Of a stretch of 64,000 bases of DNA, positions 9,624-18,294 are shown piece after piece. This DNA is from Hyphococcus sp. (lineage in GTDB: Bacteria; Pseudomonadota; Alphaproteobacteria; Caulobacterales; Parvularculaceae). The position numbers and the translations under genes are program-made. The notes beneath the pieces were generated by a model that made no database searches, had not been told where the DNA came from, and saw nothing but the letters and a program-made list of their open reading frames with translations. The stretch is taken from the NCBI GenBank assembly GCA_028281665.1, contig JANQJK010000016.1:186001-250000 (forward strand). Reading direction: 5' to 3'. How positions within the stretch are numbered: the stretch's first letter is position 1; the number at the start of each line of letters is the position of its first letter.

Positions 9624-10061
9624 ATGCGAATGGTAACATTGGCGGCGATTCTGGTCGCCGCAGCCTGTGCGCCTGACGCCGAGCGCAATGAGCCGGGCGA
9701 CCCGAGCGGGCCCCAGGTTGAGGCGGTTAAGGGGTTGATGGCGGCCTTCAATAAGCACGACGCCGCCGCTATGCGGCGCTATTGGCATGACGATGTGGCG
9801 TGGCTTGAGATCAACGGCACGCAGTCAAGCGTCGTTACCGACAGCGCCGAGCAGCTTTATCAGGAACTGGTCGTATATTTCGAAAACTACCCCGAGGTGT
9901 CATCAAGCCTTGAATCGATTTCCGTCAACGGCGACTATCTGACAGCAATTGAACGCCCGGTCTGGGTCGAAGGCGGCGAAGAGAAATCCCAATCCTCGAT
10001 CGTCGTCTATGAGTTCGACGACGGGAAGGTAAAACGTTTCTGGTATTATCCGCCGCAATAA
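9624..10061 (+). CDS. NTF2/SnoaL-like lipoprotein
   Basis: 145 residues. The start MRMVTLAAILVAAACAP is a lipoprotein signal with lipobox VAAAC, so the mature protein is probably lipid-anchored facing the periplasm. The remainder looks like the NTF2/SnoaL-like cone fold (VKGLMAAFNKHDAAAMRRYW, then VYEFDDGKVKRFWYY), a scaffold used for small-molecule binding or catalysis; no activity can be assigned. ATG 9624 is chosen because GAGGGGAG lies just upstream; an in-frame ATG at 9609 overlaps the metG stop. The SDR gene begins 14 bases after the stop. Confidence 0.65.
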   Translation: MRMVTLAAILVAAACAPDAERNEPGDPSGPQVEAVKGLMAAFNKHDAAAMRRYWHDDVAWLEINGTQSSVVTDSAEQLYQELVVYFENYPEVSSSLESISVNGDYLTAIERPVWVEGGEEKSQSSIVVYEFDDGKVKRFWYYPPQ

Positions 10062-10075
10062 GGAGGTGCGCCGTA

Positions 10076-10864
10076 ATGATGAAAGACTTGTTCTCGCTTG
10101 AGGGCCGCGTTGCGGTGGTGACCGGCGGATCGCGCGGAATCGGCAAGATGATCGCGCAAGGCTTCGTGGAGCAGGGTGCAAAGGTCTATATCACGGCGCG
10201 TAAGGCTGAGGTCTGCAACGAAACGGCGGCGGAGCTGTCGAAGGTCGGCGAATGCGTCTCGTTTCCTTCCGATATTTCAACCGTCGACGGTTGTCGCGAG
10301 TTCGCCGCCAGGGTCACGGAGCAGGATGGGTCAATCGACATCCTTGTGAACAACGCGGGCGCCGCCTGGGGCGAGCCTTTTGAGACGTTTCCCGAGGCGG
10401 GATGGGACAAGACCATGAACCTCAACGTCAAGTCGCTGTTTTACCTGACCCAGGCGTTGCATGGCGCGCTTAAAGGTGCGGCGTCGGCGGACAGGCCGTC
10501 TAAAGTCATCAACATTGCGTCAATCGACGGGATCAAGATCAATCCCTGGGAGACGTATGCCTACCAAGCGTCGAAAGCGGCGGTAATACATTTGACGCGG
10601 CGACTGGCGGCTCGTCTGATCCAGGACGATATCTGCGTTTCAGGCATTGCTCCGGGCGCTTTTGCCTCGGAGATGAACAAGGCCACGCGCGATGCACCGG
10701 ATCACGTCGCGACGTTGATCCCTGCAAAACGCGTTGGCCGCGACACCGACATGGCCGGGGCGGCGGTCTTTCTCGCGTCGCGCGCGGGGGATTATGTTGT
10801 CGGCGATACGCTGGCCGTCGATGGCGGCGTCGCATACTCGCAGATTGCGCAGTCATGGGGCTGA
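10076..10864 (+). CDS. SDR family oxidoreductase
   Basis: 262 residues, classical short-chain dehydrogenase. The cofactor motif TGGSRGIG is at 16-23, NNAG near residue 92, the catalytic Ser in VINIASIDG and the YxxxK pair in YAYQASKAA. ITARK after the second strand points to NADP(H) preference. Resembles FabG-like and fungal-type 3-oxoacyl reductases; the substrate is not known. An AAGGAGG ribosome site lies just before the start. Confidence 0.85.
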   Translation: MMKDLFSLEGRVAVVTGGSRGIGKMIAQGFVEQGAKVYITARKAEVCNETAAELSKVGECVSFPSDISTVDGCREFAARVTEQDGSIDILVNNAGAAWGEPFETFPEAGWDKTMNLNVKSLFYLTQALHGALKGAASADRPSKVINIASIDGIKINPWETYAYQASKAAVIHLTRRLAARLIQDDICVSGIAPGAFASEMNKATRDAPDHVATLIPAKRVGRDTDMAGAAVFLASRAGDYVVGDTLAVDGGVAYSQIAQSWG

Positions 10865-10874
10865 CGCGGCGGCG

Positions 10875-11876
10875 TCACTCCATCCACGACGGCGTCGGCA
10901 AGTTCTTTGACTTCAGGAATTCGGGGTTGAAGAGTTTCGACGCGTAGCGATTGCCATAGTCGCATAATATCGTCACCACCGTATGACCGGGGCCGAGTTG
11001 CTTTGCGAGCCGCACTGCGCCGGCGACGTTGATGCCGGACGAGCCGCCAAGGCACAGCCCCTCCTCAATCGTCAGTTTAAAGACGACATCGAGCATCTCT
11101 TCGTCCGGGATGCGGAAGGCGTCGTCTATCTCCGCGCCCTCAAGGTTGGCGGTTACCCGGCCCTGGCCAATGCCTTCGGTGATGGAGCCCCCTTCGGTCT
11201 CCAATTCGCCCGTTTTCACCCATTGATAGATCTTTGAGCCGCCTGGATCGGATACGGCGCAGACAACATCCTTCTTGCGCGCTTTCAGGGCGGCGGCGAC
11301 CCCGGCGATGGTGCCGCCGGTGCCGACGGCGCAGGTGAACCCGTCGACCTCACCGTCTGTCTGGTCCCAGATTTCAGGTCCGGTTGTTGCGATATGGATG
11401 TCCCGGTTTGCGACATTGTCGAACTGGTTGGCCCATACCGCGCCGTTTGGTTCGCTTTCGGCGAGTTCCTCGGCGAGGCGCCGCGAATAGTGAACGTAAT
11501 TGCCGGGATTGGCGTATGGGACCGCATCCACCTCTATCAGCTCCGCGCCGAGCATGCGGATTGCGATCTTCTTTTCCTCGCTCTGGGTACGCGGCACGAC
11601 GATCTTGACCCGGTATCCAAGGATGGCGCCCACCATGGCGAGCCCGATGCCGGTATTGCCGGCGGTGCCTTCGACGATCACGCCGCCGGGGCGCAGGGCG
11701 CCGCTTTTCTCCGCGTCCCTGATAATGCCGAGGGCGGCCCGGTCCTTGACGGACTGACCGGGGTTCAAAAACTCGGCCTTGCCGAGGATCGTGCAGCCCG
11801 TCTCCTCGGAGGCGCGTTTCAGACGGATCAGGGGCGTATTGCCGATCAATTCGATTGGGTTTTCGGAAAATTTCAC
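10875..11876 (-). CDS. cysK: Cysteine synthase A family PLP enzyme
   Basis: About 333 residues, fold-type II PLP enzyme that makes cysteine from O-acetylserine and sulfide. The PLP lysine lies in PGQSVKDRAA (K44), the substrate loop is EGTAGNTGIGLA and the phosphate-binding loop VGTGGTIAG. A GTG at 11876 fits best: AAGAGGA sits about 8 bases upstream and the family starts with this KFSENPIELIGNTPL segment. An in-frame ATG at 11957 would add 27 residues with no counterpart. The SAT partner gene cysE is at 31.8 kb, not adjacent. Some paralogues with this sequence type act as cysteine desulfhydrases, so the exact reaction is less certain than the family. Confidence 0.88.
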   Translation of the reverse strand: MKFSENPIELIGNTPLIRLKRASEETGCTILGKAEFLNPGQSVKDRAALGIIRDAEKSGALRPGGVIVEGTAGNTGIGLAMVGAILGYRVKIVVPRTQSEEKKIAIRMLGAELIEVDAVPYANPGNYVHYSRRLAEELAESEPNGAVWANQFDNVANRDIHIATTGPEIWDQTDGEVDGFTCAVGTGGTIAGVAAALKARKKDVVCAVSDPGGSKIYQWVKTGELETEGGSITEGIGQGRVTANLEGAEIDDAFRIPDEEMLDVVFKLTIEEGLCLGGSSGINVAGAVRLAKQLGPGHTVVTILCDYGNRYASKLFNPEFLKSKNLPTPSWME

Positions 11877-11992
11877 CGGTTTCGTCCTCTTGGCGGCAAT
11901 ATCCACGAGATATTGTGTGTTTTGGCCTTCCGGGTGATCCGGCCGCGAGGCCTTCACGTAAGGGTAATGGGAAGCAATTTCAGGTCACAAGC

Positions 11993-12646
11993 ATGCGAAG
12001 TTGGGTAATTGCGGGCGCTTTTTTGCTTGGCCTCACCATGCCAGCGGCCGCGCGCGATCTCGATGCAAAATTTCTAATCGAACGTAAAGGCAAGGTAATT
12101 GGATACCATGCCGTCGACGTAACGCCGACCAACGCCGGCGCCCGCGTGGACACGCGGATCGAGATGAAGGTCGGCCTCGGCCCGATCACGCTGTTTCGCT
12201 ATGAGCACGACGCGACCGAGATCTGGCTTGGGGATCGCCTTGTTTCGCTGGTGAGCGAGACCAACAATAATGGCGACAAGGACTACGTCGACGCCAAACG
12301 CTATGGCAGCGAGCTGATAATCGACGCATCCGGCTACAAGGGTCCGGCGCCGGCGGGGGCCATGCCGTCGAGCTATTGGGACAAGGATCTTGTCCGGGCT
12401 GACGCCATGATCAACACCCAGACCGGCGAAATACTGGATGTTACGACCTCCCGCGTCGGCGAAACGCGCGCTCCTCACAACCGTACCGCCGAACAGTTCA
12501 GGCTGGTCGGCACCGTCGCGCTCAACCTCTGGTATGACGGCGAGCGCTGGGTCGGTTCGAACTTTACGATAGACGGTGAGGAATTGACCTATGTCCTCGT
12601 TGACGAACCGCAGGAGTTTGCAGCGCTTGAGAGCTTGGCACCCTAG
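11993..12646 (+). CDS. Exported DUF6134-like protein
   Basis: 217 residues with a clear Sec signal peptide (MRSWVIAGAFLLGLTMPAAA, cleavage probably after PAAA). The mature part is beta-rich and repeats the pattern seen in the DUF6134 family (LIERKGKVIGYHAVDV, EIWLGDRLVSL, LNLWYDGERWVG). Function unknown; the shape resembles periplasmic lipid-binding beta folds, which is inference. It is divergent from cysK: the two start regions are about 115 bases apart and share a promoter region. Confidence 0.6.
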   Translation: MRSWVIAGAFLLGLTMPAAARDLDAKFLIERKGKVIGYHAVDVTPTNAGARVDTRIEMKVGLGPITLFRYEHDATEIWLGDRLVSLVSETNNNGDKDYVDAKRYGSELIIDASGYKGPAPAGAMPSSYWDKDLVRADAMINTQTGEILDVTTSRVGETRAPHNRTAEQFRLVGTVALNLWYDGERWVGSNFTIDGEELTYVLVDEPQEFAALESLAP

Positions 12647-12649
12647 CGC

Positions 12650-13438
12650 CTAACGCTGCTTGGCCTCCGTCCACAAGGCCTCCATTTCATCGAGACTGGC
12701 GTCAGCGATGCGGTCGCCAAGCTTTTCCTCAATATAGCGGAAGCGGCGGATAAACTTTTCGTTCGTGCGGCGCAGGGCTGCGTCCGGGTCGACTTTCAAA
12801 TGTCGTGAGAGATTGGCGAGTACAAACAACAGATCGCCGAACTCGTCCTCAATTCTGTTCGGATCTTTCGTGTCGATTGCTTCGGCGAGTTCTGCCGTTT
12901 CCTCGCTGATCTTGGCGAGCACGTCTTTTGCCTGCGTCCAGTCGAAGCCGACCCGCGCCGCGCGCTTTTGCAGTTTGACGGCGCGCGCCAGCCCCGGCAG
13001 CCCTGCGGGCACGTCGTCAAGCAGGGATGCGTGTCCCCTGGCGGCGCGCTCCTCGGCTTTCTGGTCTTCCCACGCGGCGGTTTGTTCATCTGCGTTTCGA
13101 ACGCCCGCGTCGCCAAAAACATGGGGGTGGCGCCGGATCATCTTGTCGGCAATGCCTTGCGCCACGTCGGCGAAGTCAAAAAGACCGGCTTCCTCCGCCA
13201 TGCGCGCATGGAACACCGTCTGAAACAGGAGGTCGCCCAGCTCGTCTTTCAGCGCAGCCATGTCGCCGCGTTCGATGGCGTCGGCGACCTCATAGGCCTC
13301 CTCGATTGTGTAGGGCGCGATCGTCCGGAAATCCTGCTCTAGATCCCACGGGCAGCCGTCCGCTGGCGACCGCAATCGAGCCATGACGTCGATCAGCGCA
13401 ATAATCGCGCGCGCCGCGTTCTCATTTTCGCCTTTCAT
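12650..13438 (-). CDS. mazG: Nucleoside triphosphate pyrophosphohydrolase MazG
   Basis: 262 residues with two MazG repeats. The first carries the metal-binding pattern EEAYEVADAIERGD...LKDELGDLLFQ, and the second EETAELAEAIDTKD...IEDEFGDLLF. It hydrolyses (d)NTPs to NMP and pyrophosphate, cleaning up aberrant nucleotides and tuning (p)ppGpp-linked stress. ATG 13438 follows an AAAGGA site; longer in-frame starts up to 13543 would overlap the divergent ilvE leader. It converges with the exported DUF6134 gene, ending 3 bases after it. Confidence 0.92.
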   Translation of the reverse strand: MKGENENAARAIIALIDVMARLRSPADGCPWDLEQDFRTIAPYTIEEAYEVADAIERGDMAALKDELGDLLFQTVFHARMAEEAGLFDFADVAQGIADKMIRRHPHVFGDAGVRNADEQTAAWEDQKAEERAARGHASLLDDVPAGLPGLARAVKLQKRAARVGFDWTQAKDVLAKISEETAELAEAIDTKDPNRIEDEFGDLLFVLANLSRHLKVDPDAALRRTNEKFIRRFRYIEEKLGDRIADASLDEMEALWTEAKQR

Positions 13439-13542
13439 GCCAGTCCTTTGTCTTGGAACCTTCAGGAGTTTTGCTATTTTGCTCGCCGCCGTCATATAAG
13501 CGCAGGCTCGGTTAAGGGCGCGCAAGAACTCAGGGAAGAACA

Positions 13543-14466
13543 ATGCCGATTCAGGAAGTCAAACACATTTGGCGCAATGGCGAAATGATTCCATGGGCGG
13601 ACGCCACGACCCACGTCCTGACCCATGCCATCCATTACGGCACATCGGTGTTTGAGGGCATGCGCGCCTACGACACCAAGCACAAGGGGGTCTGCGTCTT
13701 CCGCAATCGCGACCATATCGAGCGGTTTTTCTTCTCGGCCCGGGTATATCGGATCGGCATGCCCCATTCCGTTGAAGACATTATGCAGGCTTGCCGCGAT
13801 GTCGTCCGCGAAAACGATCTCTCATCGGCCTATATCCGTCCGGTGGCGTTTCTCGGCTATGGCGAGATGGGGCCGTCCTCGCCTGACGTGAAGTCGGATA
13901 TCGCTATCGCGGCGTTCCCCTGGGGCGCATATCTCGGTGAGGAAGGCCTGAACAAGGGCGTCGACGTTGCATTTTCAAGCTGGCGGCGGATGGCGCCCGG
14001 CACGGTGCCGGCGGGCGTTAAAGCGGGCGGCAATTACCTGTCTTCGCGTCTCGTCTCCATGGAAGCGAAGGATAATGGATACGCCGAAGGTCTCGGCCTC
14101 GCCCATGACGGCACCGTCTCTGAAGGCGCCGGCGAAAACCTGTTCGTCATCACCAAAGGCCGGATCGTTACGCCGCCGACTTCATCCTCCATCCTCAACG
14201 GCATCACCCGCGATACGGTGATAACGCTGGCGGCAAAGCTCGGTTACGAAGTTGTCGAGCAGTCGATCCCTCGCGAAGCGCTCTATGCCGCTGACGAAAT
14301 CTTCATGACCGGCACGGCCGCCGAGGTGACGCCCGTGCGCTCGGTGGACAAGCTGCCCGTAAACCATCCGGAGTTTCCGATTACGAAGCAAATCCAGTCG
14401 GCGTTCTTCGGCCTTTTCAACGGTGAGACCGAAGACGAATGGGGCTGGCTTGATCCAGTCGCGTAA
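13543..14466 (+). CDS. ilvE: Branched-chain amino acid aminotransferase
   Basis: 307 residues, fold-type IV PLP enzyme. HAIHYGTSVFEGMRAY near residue 30 is the class IV signature; the PLP-binding Lys lies in AGVKAGGNY near residue 160, and EGAGENLF plus GTAAEVTPV bind cofactor phosphate. It exchanges amino groups between glutamate and the keto acids of Leu, Ile and Val. A GGGAAG site precedes the ATG. It converges with the alkaline phosphatase gene with only 6 bases between them. Confidence 0.93.
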   Translation: MPIQEVKHIWRNGEMIPWADATTHVLTHAIHYGTSVFEGMRAYDTKHKGVCVFRNRDHIERFFFSARVYRIGMPHSVEDIMQACRDVVRENDLSSAYIRPVAFLGYGEMGPSSPDVKSDIAIAAFPWGAYLGEEGLNKGVDVAFSSWRRMAPGTVPAGVKAGGNYLSSRLVSMEAKDNGYAEGLGLAHDGTVSEGAGENLFVITKGRIVTPPTSSSILNGITRDTVITLAAKLGYEVVEQSIPREALYAADEIFMTGTAAEVTPVRSVDKLPVNHPEFPITKQIQSAFFGLFNGETEDEWGWLDPVA

Positions 14467-14472
14467 TCCGGA

Positions 14473-16014
14473 TCAAAGCCCCAGCGCGTCCGCCATGACG
14501 TGGTAGATGACGTTTTGTTCCATGACGCCGCTGACGAGATGGGCGTTCGGGCCGGAGGCGTAGACCGGTACGTCCTGTCCGCCATGGGTTTCGGAATGAA
14601 GAGGAATAAGGGCCTGCTGGCGGTGGTTTTTGTCCGCCGCGGCCTTGGGCTCGGGGCGGCCGCCGGATAAGTCGGCGTCCGGGGCGAAAACGGACCCCGG
14701 ACCGTTAATGTAACCGAGGGTCGTGTAGGGTTTTTCGTCGGCGGCCAGCATTGGCGTGTCCGAGCCGTCGTCGCCCCTGTAGATGCTGAGGCCCAGAATA
14801 TCGGCGCCGCGGCGGGAATAACCGGCGATGGCCATTGTGTGCCCGTGGTCGGCGGTGACGATGATCAGCGTGTCGTCCTCGCTTGTCATTTCGCGCGCCA
14901 CCCGCACTGCTTCCGAATAAGCCTGCGTGTCCTTCAGCGCGCGAAACGCGTTGCCTCCGTGATGGGCGTGGTCGATGCGTCCCGCCTCGACCATCAGGAA
15001 GTAGCCTTTGTCGTTGGCGGATAGTGCGGCGATGGCCTTTGCGGTCATCGCGGCGAGCGACGGTTCGCCGGCGCCGTCGTCGGGCCGGTCGGCTTCGAAC
15101 TGGAGGTGCCCGGGCTCAAACAGCCCGAGCAATTTCTTGTCGGCGCCGACGGCGTCGAAATCAGCGCGGTTCCATACATAGGCGTGGTCCGCGGACTTTG
15201 CGATCCATTCCGCCGTGAGGTTGCGGCCGTCAGCGCGCATCCCTTTGCGTTCCGGATATTCCGGATCCGCGGCGTCGGTCGGAAGGAAGTGTTCGCGTCC
15301 GCCGCCGAGAGCGATATCGATTCCGTCGCCGTGATCGAACTCGATGAGCTGGCGTGCAATGTCGCGGCAACCGGCGGCTTTTGCCCCGTCCGGCATATCC
15401 GCATCGACGCCCCAGCCCCGTTCGGCGCTGTGGGCGTATGCGCTGGCGGGCGTTGCATGGGTAATCTTGGCGGTTGAGACGACGCCCGTGGAAAGCCCCG
15501 CATCTTCGGCGCGTTCGGCGATGGTCGTGACGGCGCCGGCGAGGGCGGCGGCGCAATCCCCGCGTCGGACGTTTGCGTTCACCGCAATCACGCCGGAGCG
15601 TGTTTTGATGCCGGTGGTCATGGCCGAGGCAGTGCCGGCGGAATCGGAAACCTGAAAGTTGGTCGTGTAGGTTTTTGAAAAAGCCGTATATGGAAAGTTG
15701 TCAAACGAAAGGCTGTTTTCCTCGCCACTTTTTCCGCGTGCCTGGCCGTCATAGATACGCGCTGCGGTCACCGTATTGATGTCCATGCCGTCGCCGATGA
15801 AAAGAATGACGTTCTTTGCCCGGGTTGCGGGCGTCTTGCGGATCTTGCGCTGATAAACGGCCTGTTGTCCGGCGTCGAACCAGGCGTCGCCGGTCGCCGT
15901 CGGCGGCGCCGGCCGGTCGGGTTTCGGTTGCGACAGGCCAACCGATTCAATCGTCGAGCAGGCGGCGAGGAAAGGCAGGGCGGCGAGCGCCGCGAGGGCG
16001 GATTTTTTCAGCAC
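14473..16014 (-). CDS. Alkaline phosphatase, lipoprotein form
   Basis: 513 residues. The N-terminus MLKKSALAALAALPFLAACS is a lipoprotein signal with lipobox LAAC. The PhoA-type core is intact: the first metal site in VILFIGDGMDINT, the catalytic Ser region SDSAGTASAMTTG, EAGRIDHAHHGGN, IIVTADHGH and the late His in ETHGGQDVPVYASGP. It releases phosphate from monoesters in the periplasm, probably for phosphate scavenging. No Pho box was recognised upstream. Transcription runs leftward, divergent from the acylase gene. Confidence 0.92.
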   Translation of the reverse strand: MLKKSALAALAALPFLAACSTIESVGLSQPKPDRPAPPTATGDAWFDAGQQAVYQRKIRKTPATRAKNVILFIGDGMDINTVTAARIYDGQARGKSGEENSLSFDNFPYTAFSKTYTTNFQVSDSAGTASAMTTGIKTRSGVIAVNANVRRGDCAAALAGAVTTIAERAEDAGLSTGVVSTAKITHATPASAYAHSAERGWGVDADMPDGAKAAGCRDIARQLIEFDHGDGIDIALGGGREHFLPTDAADPEYPERKGMRADGRNLTAEWIAKSADHAYVWNRADFDAVGADKKLLGLFEPGHLQFEADRPDDGAGEPSLAAMTAKAIAALSANDKGYFLMVEAGRIDHAHHGGNAFRALKDTQAYSEAVRVAREMTSEDDTLIIVTADHGHTMAIAGYSRRGADILGLSIYRGDDGSDTPMLAADEKPYTTLGYINGPGSVFAPDADLSGGRPEPKAAADKNHRQQALIPLHSETHGGQDVPVYASGPNAHLVSGVMEQNVIYHVMADALGL

Positions 16015-16129
16015 GGGGGGCGGTATCCTTTGGTGACGGACGCTGTTCTAAAAGGCTGGCCTTCGGCGCGCAAACGGCGACAGACTGCCGCTATTGTGTA
16101 ACGATAGAATGATGCTGAACGGGGCTTTT

Positions 16130-18286
16130 ATGGGGAAAATGTTGTGGACCGCCCTCGGCGTCGCCGCCGCGGCCCTGCTCGGGGTTGGCGCCTGGCTTTG
16201 GACGCCTGCGCCCGCGCCATTCGACCGGGACGCAGCGATAGACGCGGCCCAGGCCTATGACGTGCGCGTCATCCGCGACCGCTTCGGCGTGCCGCATATC
16301 TACGGCGCTCGCGACGTGGACGTGGCGTTCGGCCTTGCCTACGCCCACGCCGAGGACGATTGGGCGACGATCGAGGAGGTGATTTTCTTTTCCCGCGGCG
16401 CTCTCGCGCAGCGGAAGGGAAGGGCGGCGGCGATCCCCGACTATTTAATCGCGGCGCTGGGCGTCTGGCCGGCGATTGATGAAAAGTACGAACGCGATCT
16501 CGTGCCGGCGACAAAAGCGCTTGTGGAGGCCTATGCCGACGGGATCAATCTCTTTTGCGCGGAACAATGCGGGCGCTGTGCGCCGGGCGCGGCGCCGGTC
16601 AGCGGCCGCGATGTGATTGCGGGCTTCGTTGCGCGCACGCCGTTCTTCTACGGCCTTGATGAAAACTTGACGGCGCTTTTCGAGGGCGATCTCGAAACGC
16701 AAACGGCCGCGCTTGCGGCGCGCCACGCGCTGCTTCGCATTCCGCCGGGCGCCGAGACCGGATCCAACGCCATGGCGGTTGCGCCATCGCGGTCGGCGGA
16801 CCGTCACACGCGGCTGATGGTCAACTCCCATCAGCCCTATGAAGGCCCGGTCGCCTGGTACGAAGCGCGTGTGAAGTCCGACGAAGGCTGGGACATGATC
16901 GGCGGGCTTTTTCCCGGCGCGCCGATGATTCTGGTGGGCGCCGGCCCTGATCTCGGTTGGGCCCACACGGTCAACAAGCCCGACCTTTTTGACGCCTACG
17001 TCCTTACCGTCGATGACGCGAAACAGCCGACAAAATACGTGTTTGATGGCGCATGGCGCGATCTTGAGATCAGACATGCGAAGTTCCGCGTCAAACTGTT
17101 CGGCCCGTTCTCACTGCCGGTGACGCGCAAAACCTATCGATCCGTATACGGTCCGGTTTTTCCAACCGATCAAGGCGTCTACTCGGTTGCCTTTGGCGGC
17201 ATGGGTGAAATCCGAGCGGCCGAGCAGTGGTATCGCATGAACAAGGCGACGACATTTGACGAATGGACTGTGGCGATGGAAATGAGCGCGATCCCGAGCC
17301 TCAACGCCATATATGCCGACGGCGCCGGCAACGCCGCCTACTACTATAACGTCGCGATCCCTGTTCGGGCGGAAGGGTACGACTGGGCTGGCGTCGTGCC
17401 CGGCGATACGTCGGAGACGCTCTGGAAAGGCATTCGGCCATTCTCGGACGCGCCGCAAGTGGTCAATCCTGCAAGCGGTTATGTCGTGAACGCCAATCAC
17501 TCGCCTTTTGAGGCCTCGGGGGAGGGCGACAATCCCGATGCTGACAACTTTCCCGCCCATTACGGGATTGCGGCGCGTCGCACCAATCGCGGCCTCCGGA
17601 TACAGGATCTTTACGGTTCCGATCCGTCCATCACCGAAGAAGAATTCCTGGCCTATAAAATGGACATTTCCTACGCACAGGGATCGCGTGTCATGGAAAC
17701 CGTCGAGGCCTTGATCGACGAGCATATGCAGGGCGAACCTCTGATGGACCGGGCTGTCTCCGTGCTGCAACGCTGGGACAGAACGGCGGCGCCGGATAGC
17801 CGCGGCGCGGCGCTGGCGCTGCTGACGGCGCAACGTGCGCGCGGACATCTCTTGAACGACCAGGGCGAACGGGAAACCGACTACAGAACGGCGTTGCGGG
17901 AAATCGCCGGATCGCTGGAGAAAAACTTCGGGCGTGTCGATCCGGAATGGCGCGATGTCATGCGTTTCAAACGCGGCGACATCGATACGGAGATTGATGG
18001 CGGGCCCGACGCGTTGCGCGCCGTCTGGCCGACGGGCGATGTCGCTGACGGGCCGGTCCGCGCCGCAGGCGGCGATACCTATATTCTTTATGCGGACTGG
18101 CCGGAAAATGGCGGTGCGCCCGAAATCCGCACCATCCATCAATACGGGGCTGCAACGCTCGACGAGACGTCGCCTCACTACGCCGACCAGGCGCCGATCT
18201 TTCTCGCCGGCGGATGGAAAACGCCTCCCATGGATCTCGACGCGCTATTGGTTGAAGCAACGCGCGACTATCGTCCCGGAAAATAG
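16130..18286 (+). CDS. Penicillin/AHL acylase family N-terminal nucleophile hydrolase
   Basis: About 718 residues. A signal/anchor helix (LWTALGVAAAALLGVGAWLW) is followed by the acylase alpha-chain start (VRVIRDRFGVPHIYGARD) and the auto-cleavage site ETGSNAMAV; the Ser in GSN (about residue 212) becomes the new N-terminal nucleophile of the beta chain. These periplasmic enzymes hydrolyse amide bonds in penicillins, acyl-homoserine lactones or other acylated amines; the natural substrate is unknown. The start is uncertain: ATGs at 16109, 16112 and 16130 and a TTG at 16094 are in frame, and none has a strong ribosome site. Confidence 0.88.
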   Translation: MGKMLWTALGVAAAALLGVGAWLWTPAPAPFDRDAAIDAAQAYDVRVIRDRFGVPHIYGARDVDVAFGLAYAHAEDDWATIEEVIFFSRGALAQRKGRAAAIPDYLIAALGVWPAIDEKYERDLVPATKALVEAYADGINLFCAEQCGRCAPGAAPVSGRDVIAGFVARTPFFYGLDENLTALFEGDLETQTAALAARHALLRIPPGAETGSNAMAVAPSRSADRHTRLMVNSHQPYEGPVAWYEARVKSDEGWDMIGGLFPGAPMILVGAGPDLGWAHTVNKPDLFDAYVLTVDDAKQPTKYVFDGAWRDLEIRHAKFRVKLFGPFSLPVTRKTYRSVYGPVFPTDQGVYSVAFGGMGEIRAAEQWYRMNKATTFDEWTVAMEMSAIPSLNAIYADGAGNAAYYYNVAIPVRAEGYDWAGVVPGDTSETLWKGIRPFSDAPQVVNPASGYVVNANHSPFEASGEGDNPDADNFPAHYGIAARRTNRGLRIQDLYGSDPSITEEEFLAYKMDISYAQGSRVMETVEALIDEHMQGEPLMDRAVSVLQRWDRTAAPDSRGAALALLTAQRARGHLLNDQGERETDYRTALREIAGSLEKNFGRVDPEWRDVMRFKRGDIDTEIDGGPDALRAVWPTGDVADGPVRAAGGDTYILYADWPENGGAPEIRTIHQYGAATLDETSPHYADQAPIFLAGGWKTPPMDLDALLVEATRDYRPGK

Positions 18287-18294
18287 ACGTTCGG

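Noticed and set aside
17111-18178. 355-codon leftward frame across the acylase gene
   Set aside because: Antisense of a well-supported acylase family gene with Arg-rich composition.
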